Shown here: one piece after another, positions 15,605-23,718 of the stretch
How the letters are laid out: each line of letters starts with the position of its first letter
How positions within the stretch are numbered: position 1 is the first letter of the stretch
Origin: Variibacter gotjawalensis
Lineage (GTDB): Bacteria; Pseudomonadota; Alphaproteobacteria; Rhizobiales; Xanthobacteraceae
Direction of reading: 5' to 3'
Length of the DNA: 64,000 nt
Assembly (NCBI RefSeq): GCF_002355335.1
Contig: NZ_AP014946.1
Location: 1,565,501-1,629,500, forward strand
Made by a program: the position numbers and the translations under genes
Notes under the pieces: model-generated
The model's database searches: none
Seen by the model: only the letters and a program-made list of their open reading frames with translations
What the model was told of the DNA's origin: nothing

Positions 15605-16321
15605 TCACTCCCCCTTCAACCTCATCCACTCCTCGGCGAACTTCCTTGGCCGGCCGCGACCGCGGCGGCGCGGCGTTTTGTCCTCCACCGGCGGATAACA
15701 GTTCTCCAGAAAATCATGCACGGCCTCGCGCGGCGCGGCGTGCACATCGACACCATAAAGCTGGTTGATCGCGCGGCGCGGCAGTCCGGTCTCCTTGTCG
15801 ATGCGCGGACGGCGGCGCGTCGCGGCGCGCGCCATCTCCAGAAGCGCGAGCGCGGCCGCGAGCTTGTCATGATCGATCACCTCTGATGCGCTCACCTGCT
15901 CCACATGACGTTCGGCGAGCGCGTGGATGCGCTCGGCGAGCGTGCGGCGTCTGAGCTTCGCACTCGCGCGGAAGCGCGGCACCGTGTCGGTCGCGCGCGG
16001 CGCGCCGGGCGGCCTCAGCCATTTCAGATCGCGCGTCCAGCGGCAGATGCTGGCGCGTCCGACGCCGGTGCATTGCGAGATCGCCTCGTAGTTGAGGAGC
16101 GACGTTTCGATGAGGCGGCGCACCTGCGCTACCGTCGCGTCGCTGTGCGGTCGGCGCGATCCGCGCGGCCGCTCGCAGATCGGCGCGTGGTCGCCGGGGT
16201 CGGGCGTGATGCGCAGGCGGAGCAGGGTGGGGGATGTGGGGCGGTTTGTGCATTGGTAGGAAAATATACCAATGTGTGGAGGAGGGGAAGGGGTGCTCAA
16301 TCTCAAACCGTAGACCCTCAT
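15605..16321 (-). CDS. Putative helix-turn-helix DNA-binding protein with AT-hook-like tail
   Basis: Up to 238 residues, not assigned to a named family. A helix-turn-helix-like segment (TVAQVRRLIETSLLNYEAISQCTGV then GRASICRWTRDLKW) is followed by a helical Ala/Arg-rich region and a basic tail, RRRGRGRPRKF, that looks like an AT-hook. Related proteins of unknown role occur in other Hyphomicrobiales. The start is uncertain: the ATG at 16321 would lie in a repeat and translate through a perfect dyad at 16251-16274, so a later start is possible. Confidence 0.6.
   Translation of the reverse strand: MRVYGLRLSTPSPPPHIGIFSYQCTNRPTSPTLLRLRITPDPGDHAPICERPRGSRRPHSDATVAQVRRLIETSLLNYEAISQCTGVGRASICRWTRDLKWLRPPGAPRATDTVPRFRASAKLRRRTLAERIHALAERHVEQVSASEVIDHDKLAAALALLEMARAATRRRPRIDKETGLPRRAINQLYGVDVHAAPREAVHDFLENCYPPVEDKTPRRRGRGRPRKFAEEWMRLKGE
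16251..16274. promoter_or_regulatory. Perfect dyad CATTGGTA-N8-TACCAATG
   Basis: An 8-base inverted repeat with an AT-rich 8-base spacer (ggaaaata), unusual in this GC-rich neighbourhood. It lies at the 5' end of the helix-turn-helix gene and would be an operator if that gene starts downstream of it. Confidence 0.45.
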
Positions 16322-16440
16322 CCTGAGGAGCCCGGCGGCAGCCGGGCGTCTCGAAGGATCGAGGCCGACGAGCGGGCCGCCCTCGTCCTTCGAGACGGCG
16401 CGGCGGCTGCGCCGCCCACGCCTCCTCAGGATGAGGGCGG
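16315..16440. repeat. Palindromic intergenic repeat, family P4 (tcctgagga...tcctcagga)
   Basis: CCCTCATCCTGAGGAG and CTCCTCAGGATGAGGG form the outer arms, with inner inverted segments around CGTCTCGAAGGA and TCCTTCGAGACG. With the copies below, it fills the gene-free stretch 16322-16812, in which I see no coding potential. Confidence 0.9.
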
Positions 16441-16502
16441 AGAGAGCTACTCTCCACGCCTACTTGGGATGACAGTCTGTAGGTGGGCTAAGGGCGGGGC
16501 TG

Positions 16503-16560
16503 GCGTCCTTCGAGACGGCGCGGCGGCTGCGCCGGCCACGCCTCCTCAGGATGAGGGCGG
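16503..16560. repeat. Second partial P4 copy, 120 bases from the first
   Basis: This stretch repeats 16383-16440 at a period of exactly 120 bases, differing at one base inside and at its left edge. It represents only the right half of the P4 palindrome. Confidence 0.9.
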
Positions 16561-16600
16561 GCAGGCGTGCTCCTTTGGAAAATGAAAGCGTCGGCGAGGT

Positions 16601-16790
16601 TCGTCCTTCTCCCGCTTGCGGGAGAAGGTGGCGAGACGTTCGCGTAGCGAACCGCGAGCCGGATGAGGGGAGCAGCAGAAGTTGGCCCTCACGGGTCTTG
16701 TCATGCCCTCACCCCAACCCTCTCCCGCAAGCGGGAGAGGGAGAGCGGACGCCGTGCGTCCCTTACGGTGGGAGAGCGGACGCCGTGCGT
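16601..16790. repeat. Palindromic repeat, family P3, plus a short tandem duplication
   Basis: CTTCTCCCGCTTGCGGGAGAAG opens the element and CCTCTCCCGCAAGCGGGAGAGG lies near its right end. A 19-base unit beginning gagagcggacgcc then occurs at 16741 and again at 16772, a 31-base period. Confidence 0.85.
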
Positions 16791-16812
16791 TCCTGACCGA
16801 AGGCGGAGAGAT

Positions 16813-19800
16813 CTACTCTGCCGCCTTCACGTCCTCCGCGTCCTCGGCATGCGGCTCCGCGACCGGCGCGGCGCGTTCGCGCACGAGCTTCGACACGCCC
16901 GCGAAGTCGAGCTTGCCCGAGCCGAGCACCGGCACCTTATCGACGACGATCACCTCGGCCGGGATCATCAGGTTGGCGGCGCCGCGCGCGGCTCCGGCCT
17001 GCTGGAATTCGCCGCGCGTCGCGCCCTTCTGCTCGGTGACGAGCACGAGGCGCTCGCCCTTCTTCGCATCCGGCATGCTGGCGACCGCCGACAGCGCCTG
17101 CGGCCAGACGTCCGCCGCCAGCGTTTCGACCGCGGCGAGCGAGACCATCTCGCCGGAGATTTTTGCGAAGCGCTTGGCGCGGCCCTTGATCGTCACGAAG
17201 CCTTGGCTGTCGATCGAGACGATATCGCCGGTGTCGTGCCAGCCGTCCTTCGGCGGCTCGAGTACCCCGGGATGTTCGACGCGCAAATAGCCCAGCATGA
17301 TGTTCGGACCTTTGACGAGCAGCCGTCCGCCATCCTCGACGCCCGGCATCGGCTCGAGGCGAACCTCGATGCCCGGCATCATGCGGCCGACGGTGCCGAA
17401 CTTGTTGAACATCGGCGTGTTGAGCGCGAGCACGGGCGCGGCTTCCGTGATGCCGTAGCCTTCCAGAATGCGCAGGCCGAACTTCTCCATATAGACGCGG
17501 CGCGTCGGCTCCTTCACGGGCTCCGCACCCGCGAGCACGTAACGCAGCGAGCGGAAGTCGTAGGCGTTGGCGGAGCGCGCGTAGCCGGCCAGGAACGTGT
17601 CGGTGCCGAACAGGATCGTCGCGTTGGAGTCGTAAACGAGCTCCGGCACGATGCGGTAATGCAGCGGCGAGGGATAGAGATAGACCGGCACGCCCGACAC
17701 CAGCGGCAGCACGCAGCCGACCGTGAGGCCGAAGGAGTGGAACATCGGCAGCACGTTGAACACCTTGTCGCGGCGGCCGAAGTCGATGCGCGCGGCGGCC
17801 TGCGCCGCGTTGGTCAGCATGTTGCGGTGGGAGAGGACGACGCCTTTCGGCACGCCTTCCGAGCCGGAGGTGAAGAGGATCGCGGCGGCCTGGTCGGCGC
17901 CGCGCGTCACGTGCGCGCGCTTGTAGCGGAAGAGCCCCGCGAGTTTGTCTTTGAGCGTCACGGTCGCGCGGACGTCTTCGAGATAGACGAGCTTGATGTG
18001 GCTCTCGATGCCGCCGACGAGCGCGCCGAGCCGCGCCTTCTCGATGAAGGCCCGCGAGGTGAGCACCGTGGTAATCTGGGCTGCCTTACAGGCAGCCAGC
18101 ACATTCGTGATGCCCGCCGTGAAGTTGATCATCGCGGGCACGCGTCCGGCCGAGACCAGCGCGAGGAACGTCGCGGCGGCGCCGTTCGCGTTCGGCAGCA
18201 TGACGCCGATCGCTTTGCCTTCGGCGGCGAGCGGGAGCAGCTTCTCGCCGAGCACGCGCGCGCCGATGAGGAGCTTCTTGTACGTGAGCGTGCCGGTCAC
18301 CGGATCCTGCACGGCAACGCGCGATGCGCCGTGGATGTGCGCGGCTTCGATCACGGCATCGAGCACCGTGCGGTCGGTCGATGTCGTGCGGAAGACGAGG
18401 TCCGACATGATCGCGTAGAGCGCTGCACCGGCCGCGATGCGGCGGTTCTTGCCCTTGAGCTCCGGATCGACCGAGAGCTTGACGGGCTCCAGCACCGTGA
18501 CGGTGACCTTCGGGAACCAGCGGCGGCGCCACTGGTCACGCGCGAGCCGCGAGAACGGCGTCGCCTCGAGGCCCTCGATCCGCACCGGCACCACCATCGC
18601 GTCGGACTTGTCGGCGATGAGGCCGGCGCCGTCGTACACCTTCATGAGGCTGCCCGTGACCGTGATGCGGCCCTCCGGGAAGATCACCAGCGTCTCGCCG
18701 CTCTTCACGGTGTTGATGAGCGTGCGTGTCGCCATCGGCCGCGACGGATCGAGCGGCAGCGCGCGCGCGTATTTGAGGAACGGCTTCACCCACCAGCGTT
18801 GCGCGATGGTGTGATCGATCGCGAACATCGGATCGGCATCGAGCACCGACATCGCCAGCGGCGCGTCGAGGAACGAGACGTGGTTGAGCGCGATGATCGA
18901 GCGCGGTCCGGCCTTGGCGAGATTCTCCATGCCGTGCACTTCGACGCGATAGAAAGCGCGGAAGATGATCGAGAGCAGGTCACGCAGCGCCGAGCGCGGC
19001 ATCGTCATGCCGATGATGATCGCGACGCCGAGATTGACGACGCCGAGGATGACGAACAGGAGCGGCAGCGTGAGCCCGGCCGCCTGCAGCGCTGCGGTCG
19101 CCACGGTGCCGGCGACCATGAACGCTGCGTTGAGCACGTTGATCGCCGCGATGGTGCGCGCGCGGCGCTCCGCACCGGCCCAGGCCTGCACGGCCGCGAA
19201 CGACGGAACGATGAAGAGACCGCCCGCAATCGCGAGGCCCGCGTGATCGATCGCTAAGCGAATGCCGAGGCCCGATGAAAACACCTGACCGACAGTCGCA
19301 TGCTGCACGGTCGCGGCGACGCCGTAGGTCGCGTAGCCGAGATCGATCGCGAAGACGCCGAGCAGGATCGCGCCGATGACGACCGGCAGCAGCACGATGC
19401 GCCCGGCCGACAGCCAAGAGGCAAGGCCCGAGCCGACCGCGATCGAGATCGAGAAGATCGCGAGATAAACCGTCACGACTTCCTCGCTCGCGCCGAGCAC
19501 GTGTTTCACGAGCGGCGGCATCAGCGAGAGCGCAACGATACCGACGAGCCAGAACCACGATACGACAAGACCGCCCCACCAGAGGCGCTTGTCGGCGCGC
19601 AGGTGCTTGAGGAGATCGAAGGTCGAGCGCGCGATGTTGCGATCGAGCGTGATCGATGGATCGGCTTCGCCGGTCGGCGGAATGAAGCGCGACGAGAACC
19701 AACACAGCGCCGCGAAGATCATGATCATGCCGCCGAACACGACGGTGCCCGTATTTCCCTTCGCGGCGAGACCGCCCGCGATGGTGCCGAGCAGGATCGC

Positions 19801-20259
19801 CATGAAGGTCGCGCCTTCGATCAGCGCGTTGCCGGCGGGAAGTTCTTCGCGTGCGAGATGATCCGGCAGGATGCCGTATTTGATCGGGCCGAACAGCGCC
19901 GCGATCACGCCGAAGAAAAAGAGGGCGACAAACATGATCGCCACCGAGTGCAGCACGAAGCCGACAACCGCGATCGCCGCGACGCCGATCTCGACCGCTT
20001 TCAACCGCTGCGCGACGTAGGCCTTGTCGAAGCGGTCGGCGATTTGCCCGCCGAGTCCGGAGAGGAAGAAGAACGGCGCGATGAAAGTCGCGGCCGCGAG
20101 CGTCACGAGTGTTTCGCTGCCGGATGGCGTTGCGCCGCCGATGCCGAACAGGATCAGGAACACGAGCGTGTTCTTGAGGAAATTGTCGTTGAAGGCCGAG
20201 AAGAATTGCGTCCAGAACAGAGGCGCGAAGCGGCGCGTGCTCATGAGAGAGATCGACAT
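16813..20259 (-). CDS. aas: Three-domain Aas: lysophospholipid transporter / acyltransferase / acyl-ACP synthetase
   Basis: A 1148-residue fusion. Residues about 1-425 are a 12-segment MFS transporter like LplT (FWTQFFSAFNDNFLKN). About 435-640 is a PlsC acyltransferase with NHxxxxD (NHVSFLDA, near 458) and FPEGRIT. About 660-1130 is an adenylate-forming ligase with FTSGSEGVPKG (near 793) and GYGITEAAPV (near 935). Together they flip, re-acylate and recycle lysophospholipids at the inner membrane. The ATG at 20259 has GGAG nine bases upstream; a GTG at 20274 is less likely. It is divergent from a TetR gene, and three operator boxes suggest its control. Confidence 0.92.
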   Translation of the reverse strand: MSISLMSTRRFAPLFWTQFFSAFNDNFLKNTLVFLILFGIGGATPSGSETLVTLAAATFIAPFFFLSGLGGQIADRFDKAYVAQRLKAVEIGVAAIAVVGFVLHSVAIMFVALFFFGVIAALFGPIKYGILPDHLAREELPAGNALIEGATFMAILLGTIAGGLAAKGNTGTVVFGGMIMIFAALCWFSSRFIPPTGEADPSITLDRNIARSTFDLLKHLRADKRLWWGGLVVSWFWLVGIVALSLMPPLVKHVLGASEEVVTVYLAIFSISIAVGSGLASWLSAGRIVLLPVVIGAILLGVFAIDLGYATYGVAATVQHATVGQVFSSGLGIRLAIDHAGLAIAGGLFIVPSFAAVQAWAGAERRARTIAAINVLNAAFMVAGTVATAALQAAGLTLPLLFVILGVVNLGVAIIIGMTMPRSALRDLLSIIFRAFYRVEVHGMENLAKAGPRSIIALNHVSFLDAPLAMSVLDADPMFAIDHTIAQRWWVKPFLKYARALPLDPSRPMATRTLINTVKSGETLVIFPEGRITVTGSLMKVYDGAGLIADKSDAMVVPVRIEGLEATPFSRLARDQWRRRWFPKVTVTVLEPVKLSVDPELKGKNRRIAAGAALYAIMSDLVFRTTSTDRTVLDAVIEAAHIHGASRVAVQDPVTGTLTYKKLLIGARVLGEKLLPLAAEGKAIGVMLPNANGAAATFLALVSAGRVPAMINFTAGITNVLAACKAAQITTVLTSRAFIEKARLGALVGGIESHIKLVYLEDVRATVTLKDKLAGLFRYKRAHVTRGADQAAAILFTSGSEGVPKGVVLSHRNMLTNAAQAAARIDFGRRDKVFNVLPMFHSFGLTVGCVLPLVSGVPVYLYPSPLHYRIVPELVYDSNATILFGTDTFLAGYARSANAYDFRSLRYVLAGAEPVKEPTRRVYMEKFGLRILEGYGITEAAPVLALNTPMFNKFGTVGRMMPGIEVRLEPMPGVEDGGRLLVKGPNIMLGYLRVEHPGVLEPPKDGWHDTGDIVSIDSQGFVTIKGRAKRFAKISGEMVSLAAVETLAADVWPQALSAVASMPDAKKGERLVLVTEQKGATRGEFQQAGAARGAANLMIPAEVIVVDKVPVLGSGKLDFAGVSKLVRERAAPVAEPHAEDAEDVKAAE

Positions 20260-20352
20260 CTTCTTTATCTCCACGCGGCGTAGGGCCGCGATCTGCCGTT
20301 GGTTACCGTAATCGGGTTCACAGCCCCTTCACAAACGGCGCGAAGCGGGATA

Positions 20353-20421
20353 TGAACAGCGTTCAGATTGTAAGTTGCACGAGCCGTGAACAATGTTCAA
20401 GAGATATTTGAACAATGTTCA
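20353..20421. promoter_or_regulatory. Three TGAACA-N2-TGTTCA-type operator boxes
   Basis: Boxes at 20353-20365 (TGAACAGCGTTCA), 20387-20399 and 20409-20421 (both TGAACAATGTTCA) lie in the 181-base gap between aas and tetR. Centres are 34 and 22 bases apart. The last ends 19 bases before the tetR GTG. They are most simply sites for the adjacent TetR protein, controlling both genes. Confidence 0.8.
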
Positions 20422-20440
20422 GGCGTATGGTTACTGAAGG

Positions 20441-21070
20441 GTGAACGTTATTCTGGACACGGCAACGCGGCGGCAAACCTTGCGCGAAACCCTTCTCGAT
20501 GCAGCCGAAAAGGCGGTCGCGGGCTCCGGATTACCGGCTTTGAAAGCGCGCGACCTTGCGCGCGAGGCCGGCTGTGCGCTTGGCGCGATCTACAATGTCT
20601 TCTCGGATCTCGATCAGATTGCCCTCGCCGTCAACGCGCGGACGCTCGGCGATCTCGAGGCTTTTTTGGTCGAAAGGGCGCAGCCCGGCGGCGAGCAGCC
20701 GACCGCCGACACGGCGATTGCCGGTATGGTGCGCCTCGCCAGCGCCTATTTGGATTTCGCGGTCGCCAACACGCAGCGCTGGCGCGCCGTGTTCGATCAC
20801 CGCATGGCGGGCGGCAAGCCGGTGCCGGATTGGTATCTCGCCGAGCAGATGCGTTTGTTCGGTTTCGTCGAAATGCCGCTCGCTGTGCTGTTGCCGAACG
20901 AAAGCGCGCACGACCGCGCCGCACTCGCGCGTTCGCTGGTCTCTGCGGTTCACGGCATGGTCGCGCTGGGGCTTGAAGAAAAACTACAAGCGCTGCCGGT
21001 CGATCAGCTACGCCGCCAGATCGCGCTTGTCGTGACGACGATCGGCAAGGGTTTGCTGACGCGAGGGTAA
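20441..21070 (+). CDS. TetR/AcrR family transcriptional regulator
   Basis: A 209-residue repressor-type protein. The N-terminal helix-turn-helix (ETLLDAAEKAVAGSGLPALKARDLAREAG, then CALGAIYNVFSDLDQI) is of TetR type. The C-terminal ligand domain resembles the TetR_C WHG-like group (AVANTQRWRAVFDHRM). Start is a GTG at 20441. It is divergent from aas and next to three identical operator boxes, so it probably represses aas and itself; an acyl compound would be a logical inducer, which is inference. A 5-codon frame (20427-20444) ends overlapping the GTG. Confidence 0.88.
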   Translation: MNVILDTATRRQTLRETLLDAAEKAVAGSGLPALKARDLAREAGCALGAIYNVFSDLDQIALAVNARTLGDLEAFLVERAQPGGEQPTADTAIAGMVRLASAYLDFAVANTQRWRAVFDHRMAGGKPVPDWYLAEQMRLFGFVEMPLAVLLPNESAHDRAALARSLVSAVHGMVALGLEEKLQALPVDQLRRQIALVVTTIGKGLLTRG

Positions 21071-21091
21071 GGGCGTCTCCACGCAACATGA

Positions 21092-21237
21092 TGTCATCCC
21101 GGAAGCCGCAAAGCTCGCGAAGCGAGCGGCGGCTATCCGGGACCCACGTATCCCTGCGACCGCTGGGATACATGGGTCCCGGCTCGCGTTCGGCTTTGGC
21201 GCGCGCAGCGCGCCAGCCTCACTTGGCCGGGATGACA
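21092..21237. repeat. Palindromic intergenic repeat, family P2 (gtcatcccgg...ccgggatgac)
   Basis: Starts TGTCATCCCGG and ends CCGGGATGACA, with internal inverted segments (CTCGCGAAGCGAG; ACGTATCCC with GGGATACAT; GCGCGCAGCGCGC). One of five copies of this family in the window. It separates tetR from the carbamate kinase gene. Confidence 0.9.
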
Positions 21238-21269
21238 CCTGAATGCTGTGTGGAGGCTGAAGGAACGCG

Positions 21270-22229
21270 CTAAGCCCGCATCACATGCGTGCCGGTTTCG
21301 CCTTTCAGCGCCGGCATGGCCTGTTCCAAATGCGCGATGACCGCGTGGCGTCCGCCGCCTTCGAGGAAACGGATCACCGCTTCGACTTTCGGCCCCATGC
21401 TGCCCGGTGGAAACTGCCCTTCCGCATGCAACTTCTTGAGTTCGTCGAGTGAGACGCGATCGAGCGGGCGCTGACTGGGCTTGCCGAAATCGACCATCAC
21501 TTTCGGAATGGCGGTGAGCAGCATCATAGTGTCGATGCCGAGCACGTTCGCCATATGCGCGGAGGTGAGATCTTTGTCGATCACGGCTGCGACGCCGGTG
21601 CGAATGCCTTTCGGCCCGCGCACGACCGGGATGCCGCCGCCGCCGCCCGCGATGACGACGGTGCCGCGCCGGACCAGCACATCGATCAGCGAAATATCGA
21701 CGATATGTTTCGGCTTCGGTGACGCAACGACGTGACGCCAACCGCGCCCTGAGTCCTCGCGCATCTCCCAGCCGAGTTCAGCGCCGACTTGCTTGGCTTG
21801 CTCTTCGGTGAAGAACGGGCCGATCGGCTTCGTCGGATTCTTGAAGCCCGGATCGTCGGGATCGACCTCGACCTGCGTCAGCAGACACGCGACGTGGCGA
21901 GCGTTGTCGGCTTCGCGCAGCGCATTCTCCATCGCCTGCATGAGCAGATACGCGATGCCGCCTTGGCTGTGCGCCACGCAGATGTCGAGCGACATCGGTG
22001 GGATGCGATCGCGCGTCAGCACCTGCCGCATGAGGATCTTGCCGACCACCGGGCCGTTGCCGTGCGTAACGACGAGCTCGTTCTTGAGCTGCGCGAGCGG
22101 CAACAGCGACATCGCGGTGCGCTGCGCGATGATTTTCTGTTCTTCGGTGGTGCCGCTGATGTCTTCCGGATGCGTCGCGTTGCCGCCGACCGCTACTAGA
22201 AGCCGTTTCGGGATTGAGATGCGCTGCAT
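21270..22229 (-). CDS. Carbamate kinase (ArcC/AllK type)
   Basis: A 319-residue amino-acid-kinase-fold enzyme. It catalyses carbamoyl phosphate + ADP to carbamate + ATP. Family motifs: AVGGNA, VVTHGNGPVVG, NPTKPIGPFF, GRGWRHVVASPKP, VIDKDLTSAHMAN and GSMGPKVEAVIRFLE. It is last in an operon with fdrA-like and DUF1116 genes, its ATG four bases after the fdrA stop, the same set that in E. coli ends allantoin breakdown by harvesting ATP from oxamate carbamoyl transfer. There is no arginine deiminase in the window, so a catabolic carbamoyl-transfer role is more likely than the ADI pathway. Confidence 0.93.
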   Translation of the reverse strand: MQRISIPKRLLVAVGGNATHPEDISGTTEEQKIIAQRTAMSLLPLAQLKNELVVTHGNGPVVGKILMRQVLTRDRIPPMSLDICVAHSQGGIAYLLMQAMENALREADNARHVACLLTQVEVDPDDPGFKNPTKPIGPFFTEEQAKQVGAELGWEMREDSGRGWRHVVASPKPKHIVDISLIDVLVRRGTVVIAGGGGGIPVVRGPKGIRTGVAAVIDKDLTSAHMANVLGIDTMMLLTAIPKVMVDFGKPSQRPLDRVSLDELKKLHAEGQFPPGSMGPKVEAVIRFLEGGGRHAVIAHLEQAMPALKGETGTHVMRA

Positions 22230-22233
22230 GACG

Positions 22234-23718
22234 TCAGCTCACCAGCGCGGCCGCCAATGCCGCCGCATCAGCATTGGAATCCGCGACCAACACGCCCGCC
22301 TGCTTCAGCGTCGCGATCTGGCGCGAGCGCACCTGCGGGTCTTCCTCCGTTCCGGTGACCGAAGCGATGAGATACGGGTGCTTCTTCGGCATGTCGGCGA
22401 GCACGGCCGCGACTTGACCCGCCGGGTCCGCATGCGCGCCGTAACCGATCACGCAATCGAGCAGGATGATCGCGACGTTGGTGTCGTTCATCGATTGGCG
22501 CAGCATGTCGTCACGCACGCTCGGATCGATCATCGGATGCGGACGGCCCTTGGTGTATTCGTCGGCACCGAGATCGAGCAGGCGGTCGACATTCGCGCCG
22601 TCGGCCACGAGCGGCGAAGCGCCCGGCACCGGCGCATTCGACGTAACGTTATGTTTGCGCGACGCGAGCACGAGCTGCGCTTCCGCGCACAGCGTGCCGC
22701 CCGCGAACAGCCCAACGATGACGCCTTTCTTGCGCAGCATTCCGGGTGGCGCGCTGCGTCCGACGATACGGAAGTTTTTCTTCTGACCCATCGCGCTCTG
22801 CGCGGCGGCTCCGAGCGTCGGCGCGGCGGTCGCATTTTCGGGAAGTTCGCGTTCAGTGTCGCCGAGGAAGCAGATCGTGAAGGGCTTGGCACTGCGCGCA
22901 ACGCGATCGAGCACGATCTTCGCGACATCCGGATGCGGCGGCTTCGAAATCAGCACGATATGCTGCGTTTCCGGGTCGCTATCGAGAATATCGATCGCGG
23001 TCAGCGTCGAGATGCCGCCGACCTTCTGCGAGAGATCGCGCCCGCCGACGCCGATCGCTTGCGAAATGCCGCGACCCGCTTGTGCGATCAGACACGTGAC
23101 TTCCTGCGTGCCGGTGCCGGACGCGCCGATGATACCGATATCGCCGCGCGGTACGACATTGGCGAAGGCGAGCGGTGTCCCGTTGATGATCGCGGTCCCG
23201 CAGTCCGGCCCCATGACGAGGCGGCCGAGCGCCTGCGCTTCCTGCTTCAGTCGGACTTCGTCGTCGTAGGAGACGTTATCCGAGAAAATCATCACGTCGA
23301 GGCCGGCGCGGATCGCCTTATGCGCTTCGACGGCGGCGAACTCGCCCGGCACCGAGATCAGCGCGAAGCTTGCATCCGGCATCTGATTGAGCGCGGCGCC
23401 GAGACTTTTCGCGGTGCCTTCGGCGGCGGCTGCTTTTTCGCGCGGCGCGTCGAGCGCTTCGAACGCAGCATTAGCGGCAGCGTCGGCTTCTGGTTGCGTC
23501 TGCGCGCGCACGCCGATGATGAGATCGTTGCCGGCCGCGCCTTGACCTTCCGCATCGAGCAGATGCGCTTCCTGCATGATCTGCCGGTTCGCCGGCGTGC
23601 CCATCATTAATGCGGCTTCGACGACCCCCGGCATGCCGGCGATCTGCCGCGACAGCCGCATCAGCGCGACCGAGTCGAGATAGAAGCTGCGGCGAACGAC
23701 GTTGACGAGCACGCTCAT
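22234..23718 (-). CDS. fdrA: FdrA-like acyl-CoA synthetase-fold protein (AllF-type carbamoyltransferase subunit)
   Basis: A 494-residue protein of the FdrA family, built like succinyl-CoA synthetase domains. LGRLVMGPDCGTAIINGTPL, GIIGASGTGTQEVTCLI (near residue 198) and GVGGRDLSQKVGGIS are family signatures. In E. coli FdrA (AllF) with YlbE (AllG) and YlbF (AllH) forms oxamate carbamoyltransferase. The ATG at 23718 overlaps the DUF1116 stop by 4 bases, showing translational coupling. No AllH (DUF2877) gene is found beside it, so the complex may be two-subunit and the substrate other than oxalurate. Confidence 0.88.
   Translation of the reverse strand: MSVLVNVVRRSFYLDSVALMRLSRQIAGMPGVVEAALMMGTPANRQIMQEAHLLDAEGQGAAGNDLIIGVRAQTQPEADAAANAAFEALDAPREKAAAAEGTAKSLGAALNQMPDASFALISVPGEFAAVEAHKAIRAGLDVMIFSDNVSYDDEVRLKQEAQALGRLVMGPDCGTAIINGTPLAFANVVPRGDIGIIGASGTGTQEVTCLIAQAGRGISQAIGVGGRDLSQKVGGISTLTAIDILDSDPETQHIVLISKPPHPDVAKIVLDRVARSAKPFTICFLGDTERELPENATAAPTLGAAAQSAMGQKKNFRIVGRSAPPGMLRKKGVIVGLFAGGTLCAEAQLVLASRKHNVTSNAPVPGASPLVADGANVDRLLDLGADEYTKGRPHPMIDPSVRDDMLRQSMNDTNVAIILLDCVIGYGAHADPAGQVAAVLADMPKKHPYLIASVTGTEEDPQVRSRQIATLKQAGVLVADSNADAAALAAALVS

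Noticed and set aside
16663-19257. An 864-codon open frame on the plus strand opposite aas
   Set aside because: It is rich in Arg, His, Asp and Glu without any domain, and mirrors the aas coding frame; GC-rich codon bias produces such antisense frames.
20427-20444. Five-codon frame (ATG GTT ACT GAA GGG TGA) overlapping the tetR start
   Set aside because: Could be translational coupling, but such short frames are frequent by chance and nothing else supports it.
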